From Dirofilaria immitis (Eukaryota; Nematoda; Chromadorea; Rhabditida; Onchocercidae): a stretch of DNA of 64,000 nt. The notes under the pieces were generated by a model. It was not told the origin of the DNA, ran no database searches, and saw nothing but the letters and a program-made list of their open reading frames with translations. A program made the translations under genes and the position numbers. Below, piece after piece: positions 61,003-64,000 of the stretch (position 1 is its first letter; the number at the start of each line of letters is the position of its first letter). The stretch is from the NCBI GenBank assembly GCA_024305405.1, contig JAKNDB010000070.1:690001-754000 (forward strand). Reading direction: 5' to 3'.

Positions 61003-64000
61003 TCGCTTCAGGATTATCCTTTTTGGTTAAGCTGATAAAGACTCTGAATGACGTTTTCTCATGATTTCAAATAAAATAAGCCAGATCTTACAAATGTCAT
61101 TTTAATTTCGAGTAGGTATATAAACCAAAAAAGTAACATACCATCCGCCTTATCTAACTTGAATTTTCGCAAGATTTATGGGATTAGAACTCTGATAGAA
61201 TTTTAAACGCATACATAAAGAAAAAATTAGTATTTCATAATACTTGATATAATTTAACTGGAAAATTGAGCTTTTCCAACTATAAATTGGTGTGATGTAA
61301 CAATGAGTCTGATTTTGGGACGAACAATGAGTCTTTAGATCCCCAAATCCGAATGAAAACTTATTAATTTTTTCATTCAAATTCCTCAAAATTTATCAAC
61401 TAACAAAACAACGTAAACAAGCAGACTAAAAACAGATCATAAAATTATTTTACATATTAAAAATCCCGCGTATGGATCAATGTCTGGCAATCATAATATA
61501 TAGTGTAATTAAGTTTGTTAATCCATAATTTTAGTAAATAAATACAGTTAATCACACATCAAAATGCGAAAGGATTTTCAGTGAAAAAATAAATCGAAAT
61601 TTCTTTATTCATAACAACGATATAAAGAAAAATAAATTATGAAACAAAAATATGAGTAATCAGTTTGATTTTAATGGATTTTTTTGATTTTTTTACATTT
61701 CAATTCCATCAATACTATCTCATTTCCATTTCCAGAAATCTGAAATATCAAAGAAAAATTTCACAAATAATTAATAATATTTTTTAAGAAACAATTTACT
61801 ATTATGATATTCTAACTAATTATTTGCATTGATTAATTAAGTTAATTAATTAAAAGTTTTACTGAAAATAATATGTAAAAAAATAACAAATATTTCTTTT
61901 AAATGATCATATTTCTTCCTTTTTTTAGAATTAACGATGGGATGTGATAAGATATAACAAAACAATAAATATCAGAAGAATGATAATTGAATTATCAGTG
62001 ACAATGTATATTATAGAGAACAAAAGATATGTATAAAAGATTATCATCTATCATAGAATAATGAACTTTTTGACTATATTCATTTTCTCATAACATTTCA
62101 TTTCATAGTTACAAGCTAACAATTAATAACAAAAAATTTAAGTTGAAAAATATCCGAAAATAAAAACTAATGGTAAATGATTAAGGTTATTATATTTTCT
62201 ATTAACAATTTAATTCTTAATCCAACATCATATCTATCAGTAATTTATTCATATCTGAAATCTAGTTATATTACATATCAAATAATTTTAGCGTTTATCA
62301 AAACGATAAAAGATATATAGTCTTTATCTTATTTCGTTATAATTTTAATAACAAAAATATGTTAATAATAAACTAATAATTAAAAAATGGTTATAGCATA
62401 AGAAACTTTTAATTAAAATTTGAAATTAATTAAAATTAAAATCATTAGATTGGAAAATCAAATTTTAAATTTGCTATAATTAAATCCTCAGAAATTCTTA
62501 AATGATAATAATCGATTTTTCTTGAAAAAAATTTCTAGAATATTCAATAAGAGGAAAAAGTTTGACATTAATTATTCCGTTTTTCAATTTTAGATCATCT
62601 CTACACTGATTCATTCTAACTTGCAATCTCACATCATTTATTTATTTATTTTTTTTTTAGATCTATTTATTGCAATGATTTAAAACTCTTCATATTATTT
62701 ATTTATTATCTTTATCAATAGGAATATTAAATAGTATTTATCGTATGATCTGATAAATAGCAGTTTAATTGTTTTTAAAAGATGAGACTATTATAACTTA
62801 AAATTTAAACTTTTATTCAAACAATAATTTCAATTACAAGTTGGGCAAAAAGTTCGGTAAATTTCTATGTACAAACATTTCTTATGGACAAAATTTTTAT
62901 CTAATTTATAATTTGTCGGAAAAATATGATGACAGTATTATGTTTAATTGCTGCATTTTCATAGATTCATTACTTATAATTAAATTCGTAATTTGTTTGT
63001 TTAAATCATAAAATTGGTTACTTATAAAAGTTATTAATTATTTAATTTTATGACTTCATAAATTCGTTATCATCATCGTTTAGCAAAATAATAGAGAAAT
63101 AATAGCAATAAACTTGATTCTATTCATGAAGAGCATCTGAAGGAATAGTAATAAAATTCTTATAAATTCATTCATTTTAACAAATCTATCAATAATAAAA
63201 ATTAAGTAAAAATAAATGTAAAGTTGATAAAATCAATTTCAATTTATATACTTAATTTTTGATTTATAATTCGAATGTTTAAAAGAACTTAAATATGAAA
63301 TTTATTTGGAAAAAAATTGCTTTCTTCTGAAATTTTTAAAATTTTAAAAATTAAATTAAATCAATTTATGAAAATTAGCCTCTAATATATCTCAATATCC
63401 GACAGCATAATAAACAATGAAACAATTCGTTAAATGTATTAGGAGATGATGTGAAATAAAATTCAAATATTCTAGTGATATTTACAGTTTTAATAATGAA
63501 TTCAGAGTTTTAATAATAATAATAATAATATAACTCTACCCTACTTTATAATTGTTCCTTTTCTTACTATATTTCTGATAGTTATTGATGTAATGATCAG
63601 ATACAGTTATAAATAAAGTAGGATAATTATGTGGAGATGCAAATCTAGCCAAGTTAAGATTGTTTATTGTACCTTTTCTTACTATATAATCAAAATTAAT
63701 AAGAAATTTTGTTCCCAAAATGCTAATTTAAAATTAAACCTTTCACGGATAGGTTAAACAATATAATTAGAAAGCTCTAATTCTACTAGCGATAAAGCAT
63801 TATCTTGAACAAAATGATGAGATATTTTCAAATAAGAAATAATAAAATAAACTACTAAAAATGATGAATCAGAATAAGAGAAAGATAAAATAATCACTAT
63901 ATTCCATGTATCGTATACTAAAATGGAGAAGAAACAAACTTCGAAGAATGGTAATCATTCCTTGGAAAGATTAACGATTACACTATTCTACAAATATCAT
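61003..64000. other. Terminal interval, no supported gene
   Basis: AT-rich. A minus-strand frame at 63718-63536 (reading NLARFASPHNYPTLFITVSD) has plausible composition but no recognisable family, true start or splice partner. A 15-bp motif, ccttttcttactata, occurs in it twice (63555 and 63671). Nothing else stands out. Confidence 0.45.

Noticed and set aside
63536..63718. Minus-strand ORF of 60 codons near the right end
   Set aside because: It lacks an ATG start, matches no family I recognise and has no flanking exons.

Overview
The window is eukaryotic, strongly AT-rich DNA that looks like a nematode genome, most likely a parasitic spirurid/filarial-type lineage (inference). The evidence is: genes split into short exons by GT-AG introns with TTTTAG/TTTCAG acceptors and sizes from about 43 bp upward; a major-sperm-protein (MSP) domain gene followed about 130 bp later by a second same-strand gene with its own outron-like acceptor; a DMSR-type peptide GPCR; and a tau-tubulin-kinase-like member of the expanded nematode CK1 group. 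I see no rRNA, tRNA, CRISPR array or bacterial-type operon. Single-frame ORFs are misleading here. Gene models below were rebuilt by hand by joining exons at splice sites and checking intron phase.

Layout. 1.7-10.3 kb: a small unrecognised gene (-), an MSP-domain gene and a coiled-coil gene (+, operon-like), a Lys-rich single-pass membrane protein (-), and a PACRG-like gene (+). 10.8-15.1 kb: a TTBK/CK1-like kinase (-), convergent with PACRG. 18.4-20.7 kb: a type I membrane protein (-). 20.7-29 kb: non-coding, with minisatellites and hairpins. 29-30 kb: an SH2-domain remnant (+). 30.8-33.7 kb: a secreted DOMON-domain protein (-). 33.7-42.5 kb: non-coding, with short duplications. 42.6-48.25 kb: an eight-exon DMSR-like GPCR (+). 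48.8 kb: a decayed exon. 49.7-51.3 kb: a second small type I membrane protein (-). 52.1-54.8 kb: a matrixin metalloprotease (-). 56.7-61 kb: C2H2 zinc-finger genes duplicated in tandem, with an inverted fragment and a BEL/Pao retrotransposon remnant between them.

Two gene classes stand out. Five multi-exon genes (Lys-rich membrane protein, type I membrane proteins 1 and 2, DOMON, GPCR) close perfectly in phase over about 4.5 kb of coding sequence, and so do the MSP and coiled-coil genes. In contrast PACRG, the TTBK-like kinase, the metalloprotease, the SH2 gene and both zinc-finger copies carry 1-bp indels (mostly in homopolymers) or stop codons, although the protein similarity continues across each break. 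This is either selective pseudogenisation, with several of the broken genes belonging to families often expressed in testis or cilia, or locally poor assembly. The sequence alone cannot decide, but the uneven distribution favours real decay for at least some of them.
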